The position numbers and the translations under genes are program-made. Below are positions 6,499-8,511 of a stretch of 8,511 bases of DNA, piece after piece. The notes beneath the pieces were generated by a model. That model was given only the letters and a program-made list of their open reading frames with translations, did no database searches and was not told where the DNA came from. The DNA is taken from assembly GCA_023396365.1 (NCBI GenBank), contig JAEWWL010000032.1:1-8511 (forward strand), written 5' to 3'. Every line of letters begins with the position of its first letter. The stretch's first letter is position 1. This stretch comes from Methanobacteriota archaeon (lineage in GTDB: Archaea; Halobacteriota; Methanomicrobia; Methanomicrobiales; Methanomicrobiaceae).

Positions 6499-7170
6499 TC
6501 ATCCGATATTTTCTATAACGGTTTTTAAAATTTTTTCAATTCTTTCTTTGTTGGCCCTTGACTTTTCAAGGAGCATCTCATATGACAGCTCATCACTGCA
6601 AAGGCCGTTGCAGTAGTTGTCAACAGAGCATATCGCCGCAAAGGGGATTTTTAGTTCGTTTGCTATTGTCGCCTCTGATGCAACCGTCATTCCGACAACA
6701 TCGCCTGCCCGTTTTAACACATCTATCTCCGATGATGTCTCAAACCTCGGTCCGGCTGTCTGTACATATGTGCCGCCGGTGATTGTGTCCGGAACAATTT
6801 CATGTATCTTTTCAATAAGTCCCCTGTCGATACCCGGAGCGATATGTCCGATTGCGTTGTTGTGTATTGTTGGTATTGAATACGGACTGTAATAATCATC
6901 TGGAAGGATTATTGTTCCGGGTTTAATCTCCTCTTTTAATGAGCCGACCGAGCCGAAAGCAACGATTTTATCAACGCCTGATAGTGCAAGGGCTGACATG
7001 CATGCGCAGAAATTTATTTTGTGCGGCGGTGTTCTGAACTGGTGGCGCATTAAAAGTGCAATGTCACCAAGATATACCTCTGCGGGCCCGAACGGGGTTG
7101 AGATTAGTTTTTTCTCAAGTTTTGGGATATCTGCGTATAAAAGACTGGTTCCTCCGACAATTCCAAGCAT
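6499..7170 (-). CDS. MTAP-family nucleoside phosphorylase, probably 5'-methylthioinosine phosphorylase
   Basis: Cleaves a purine nucleoside with phosphate to free base plus ribose-1-phosphate derivative. The 223 residues are complete but shorter than typical MTA phosphorylases (about 250-280). Family motifs are GIVGGTSL (3-10), MRHQFRTPPHKINF (41-54), AFGSVGSL (71-78), GGTYVQTAGPRFET (132-145), VVGMT (158-162) and SEA (165-167). At the base-recognition segment the protein reads SVDNYCNG (182-189). By my alignment N185 sits where adenine-specific MTAP has Asp and inosine-type PNP has Asn, and C187 replaces the second MTAP Asp. This favours 6-oxopurine substrates such as methylthioinosine. The deaminase that would make that substrate is encoded just downstream. 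The start is fixed by a perfect AGGTGAT ribosome binding site. Plain PNP activity on inosine or guanosine remains possible. Confidence 0.85.
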   Translation of the reverse strand: MLGIVGGTSLLYADIPKLEKKLISTPFGPAEVYLGDIALLMRHQFRTPPHKINFCACMSALALSGVDKIVAFGSVGSLKEEIKPGTIILPDDYYSPYSIPTIHNNAIGHIAPGIDRGLIEKIHEIVPDTITGGTYVQTAGPRFETSSEIDVLKRAGDVVGMTVASEATIANELKIPFAAICSVDNYCNGLCSDELSYEMLLEKSRANKERIEKILKTVIENIG

Positions 7171-7361
7171 CTTTTTATTATCACCTTTTATTTTTTATTC
7201 AAAGAGAGGGCTCTTATCAGTAAGCTGTTTAGTAATTGTTGCTATAATGTTTAATTGATGCCGCCTCCCTGCATGAAAGAAGAATTATATCAAAAAGTGC
7301 TTTTGGATTTTTTTAAAATCACCAAAAATGTTATTGCCGTTTGCCAACCCATTATTTTTAA
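7171..7361. other. Divergent promoter region between the phosphorylase and NAPRTase genes
   Basis: This 191-bp AT-rich spacer drives two divergent genes. For the minus-strand gene, CATTATAG (about 7242-7249) is a weak TATA candidate with a predicted start near 7220. For the plus-strand gene, GAATTATAT (7282-7290) and TTTTTTTAAAAT (about 7308-7319) are candidates, predicting starts near 7312 or 7342. Small repeats TCAGTAA (7217-7223) and TTAGTAA (7229-7235) lie near the minus-strand start. No RNA gene was seen. Confidence 0.45.
7180..7186 (-). promoter_or_regulatory. Ribosome binding site of the phosphorylase gene
   Basis: AGGTGAT on the minus strand is a perfect match to the methanogen Shine-Dalgarno core, 9 nt before the ATG at 7170. 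It supports that start. Confidence 0.7.
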
Positions 7362-8486
7362 ATGGAAATATTCTGCACTGTCAGTGATGAGCTGATAAAA
7401 TCAGGCGAATGCACTGATATCTATTTTCAAAGGGCCAATGATATTTTAACAGTCGAGAACAAAAATCCTAAAGTTACGGTTGAGGTGACAGCATCATATC
7501 TTCCAAAAGGCTTTGGTGTTTTATGCGGCATCTCTGATCTCCTAAAACTTCTTGAAGGGCTGCCTTTGGATGTCTTTTCAATGCCTGAGGGAAGCTTCTT
7601 CTATCCCGGAGAGCCTGTTGTGAGGATAACCGGAAACTACAGGGACTTTGGAAAATATGAGACTGCAATTCTGGGTTTTTTATGCCATGCTTCAGCAATC
7701 GCAACCTCTGCGGCAGAAATTAAAGCCTTTGCAGGCGATGTTCCTGTATACTCCTTTGGCTCAAGGCGTCAGCATCCGTCTATTGCGGCGATGATTGAGA
7801 GATCAGCATGGATTGGCGGAGTTGACGGAGCATCAAACATCTGTGCACCGGCGGGAATCCCGCTTGCAGGAACGATGCCGCATTCATTTATTATGTGCTA
7901 TGACACTCCGAATGATGCCTGGGTATCCTTTGACAGGAATGCACCTTCAGATGTTCCAAGAATTATGCTTGCAGACACTGTAAGCGATGAGAAGAGAGAG
8001 GCACTTGAGGCTGCACGGGCAGGAGCGAGCGCTGTCCGCCTTGACACTCCTGCTTCAAGAAGAGGCGATATGCGGGCAATAGCTGAGGAGGTTCGCTGGG
8101 AGCTTGACATAAACGGATTTTCAAATGTCGGGATATTTTTATCAGGCGGCCTTACACCTGAGGATGTGAGAGAACTTGCAGATATTGCAGACGGGTTTGG
8201 AGTCGGCGGTGCGATTGCAAATGCGCCGGTGATTGATTTTTCACTTGATATTGTTGATATCGAGGGAAAGCCTGTGTCAAAGAGAGGAAAGAGGAGCGGT
8301 GTTAAGGAGGTCTATGAATATGAGGATGCAGCACATATCATGCTTCCTGCCGCAGCACTGCCGCCTGAGGGTGCATCCTCGATGCTGAAACTGTTCATAA
8401 AAGAGGGGCAGATTTTAAGCATGCCTGATATGCAGAAGTCAAGACTGAGAGTTCTCTCTGCAATAAAAAAGATTACCGGATCTTAA
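7362..8486 (+). CDS. Nicotinate phosphoribosyltransferase (archaeal NAPRTase)
   Basis: Joins nicotinate to PRPP, with ATP use, to make nicotinate mononucleotide for NAD salvage in the cytoplasm. The protein has 374 residues. It starts with the family pattern SDELIKSGECTDIYFQRAND (8-27), so the ATG at 7362 is right although no Shine-Dalgarno sequence precedes it. Further family features are MPEGSFFYPGEPVVRI (74-89), SFGSRRQHPS (131-140), GGVDGASN (152-159) and GTMPHSF (170-176). The phosphate-binding part of the type II fold has RLDTPASRRGD (226-236), SGGLTPEDVREL (261-272) and GVGGAIANAP (280-289). Near the C-terminus KRGKRSGVKEVYEYEDAAH (308-326) aligns with the region that in relatives carries zinc-binding cysteines, but none is present here. 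The last cysteine is C179. Quinolinate phosphoribosyltransferase has a similar fold but lacks the TDIYF start, so NAPRTase is the better call. Confidence 0.9.
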   Translation: MEIFCTVSDELIKSGECTDIYFQRANDILTVENKNPKVTVEVTASYLPKGFGVLCGISDLLKLLEGLPLDVFSMPEGSFFYPGEPVVRITGNYRDFGKYETAILGFLCHASAIATSAAEIKAFAGDVPVYSFGSRRQHPSIAAMIERSAWIGGVDGASNICAPAGIPLAGTMPHSFIMCYDTPNDAWVSFDRNAPSDVPRIMLADTVSDEKREALEAARAGASAVRLDTPASRRGDMRAIAEEVRWELDINGFSNVGIFLSGGLTPEDVRELADIADGFGVGGAIANAPVIDFSLDIVDIEGKPVSKRGKRSGVKEVYEYEDAAHIMLPAAALPPEGASSMLKLFIKEGQILSMPDMQKSRLRVLSAIKKITGS

Positions 8487-8490
8487 ATTA

Positions 8491-8503
8491 AATTTTTAAA
8501 AAA
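8491..8503 (+). terminator. Weak T-run after the NAPRTase gene
   Basis: A T5 run (8493-8497) next to an A-run lies 7 nt past the stop codon. It is a possible start of an archaeal terminator, but the window ends before more can be seen. Confidence 0.25.
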
Positions 8504-8511
8504 GATTACAG

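Noticed and set aside
7273..7395. 40-codon plus-strand frame (starts MKEELYQKVL) just upstream of and overlapping the NAPRTase gene
   Set aside because: It has no ribosome binding site, overlaps the start of a clear gene in another frame, and lies partly in promoter DNA.

Overview
The window looks like chromosomal DNA of a euryarchaeal methanogen, most likely of the Methanomicrobiales (Methanoplanus/Methanolacinia-like). The genus is a guess from gene content and style. Supporting signs are an archaeal/eukaryotic-type glycyl-tRNA synthetase, a Hef helicase-nuclease, a methanogen-type MTA/5'-deoxyadenosine deaminase, archaeal TATA boxes, GGTGAT-type ribosome binding sites and T-run terminators. 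Coding density is high, and the spacers are very AT-rich. I see no tRNA or rRNA gene, insertion sequence, phage gene or CRISPR array.

Layout, left to right: (1) a minus-strand gene cut by the left edge, resembling the archaeal Cmi4 family (helix-turn-helix-like). (2) A 268-bp divergent promoter region with a degenerate direct repeat and a hairpin. (3) A plus-strand pair, glyS then hef, 18 bp apart and probably one transcript. (4) A short convergent T-rich terminator spacer. (5) A minus-strand pair, with an MTI-type nucleoside phosphorylase upstream and an MTA/SAH/5'-deoxyadenosine deaminase downstream. They are separated by 220 bp of purine-rich DNA holding duplicated poly-A units, which read as poly-U in the minus transcript. 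(6) A 191-bp divergent promoter region. (7) A plus-strand nicotinate phosphoribosyltransferase, followed by the window end.

The clearest functional unit is the pair in (5). The deaminase would turn methylthioadenosine and related 5'-modified adenosines into the inosine forms. The phosphorylase would then split these to hypoxanthine plus a 5-modified ribose-1-phosphate. This recycles by-products of S-adenosylmethionine use. The phosphorylase has Asn where adenine-specific MTA phosphorylases have Asp, which fits this order of steps. The neighbouring NAPRTase belongs to NAD salvage, so the right third of the window is nucleotide and cofactor recycling, while glyS-hef is translation plus replication-fork repair.

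Most of the window is ordinary housekeeping DNA and I found no convincing undescribed system. The points most worth a second look are the repeat/hairpin leader of glyS, the duplicated poly-A spacer before the deaminase gene, the specificity residues of the phosphorylase, and the apparent loss of a C-terminal zinc knuckle in the NAPRTase.
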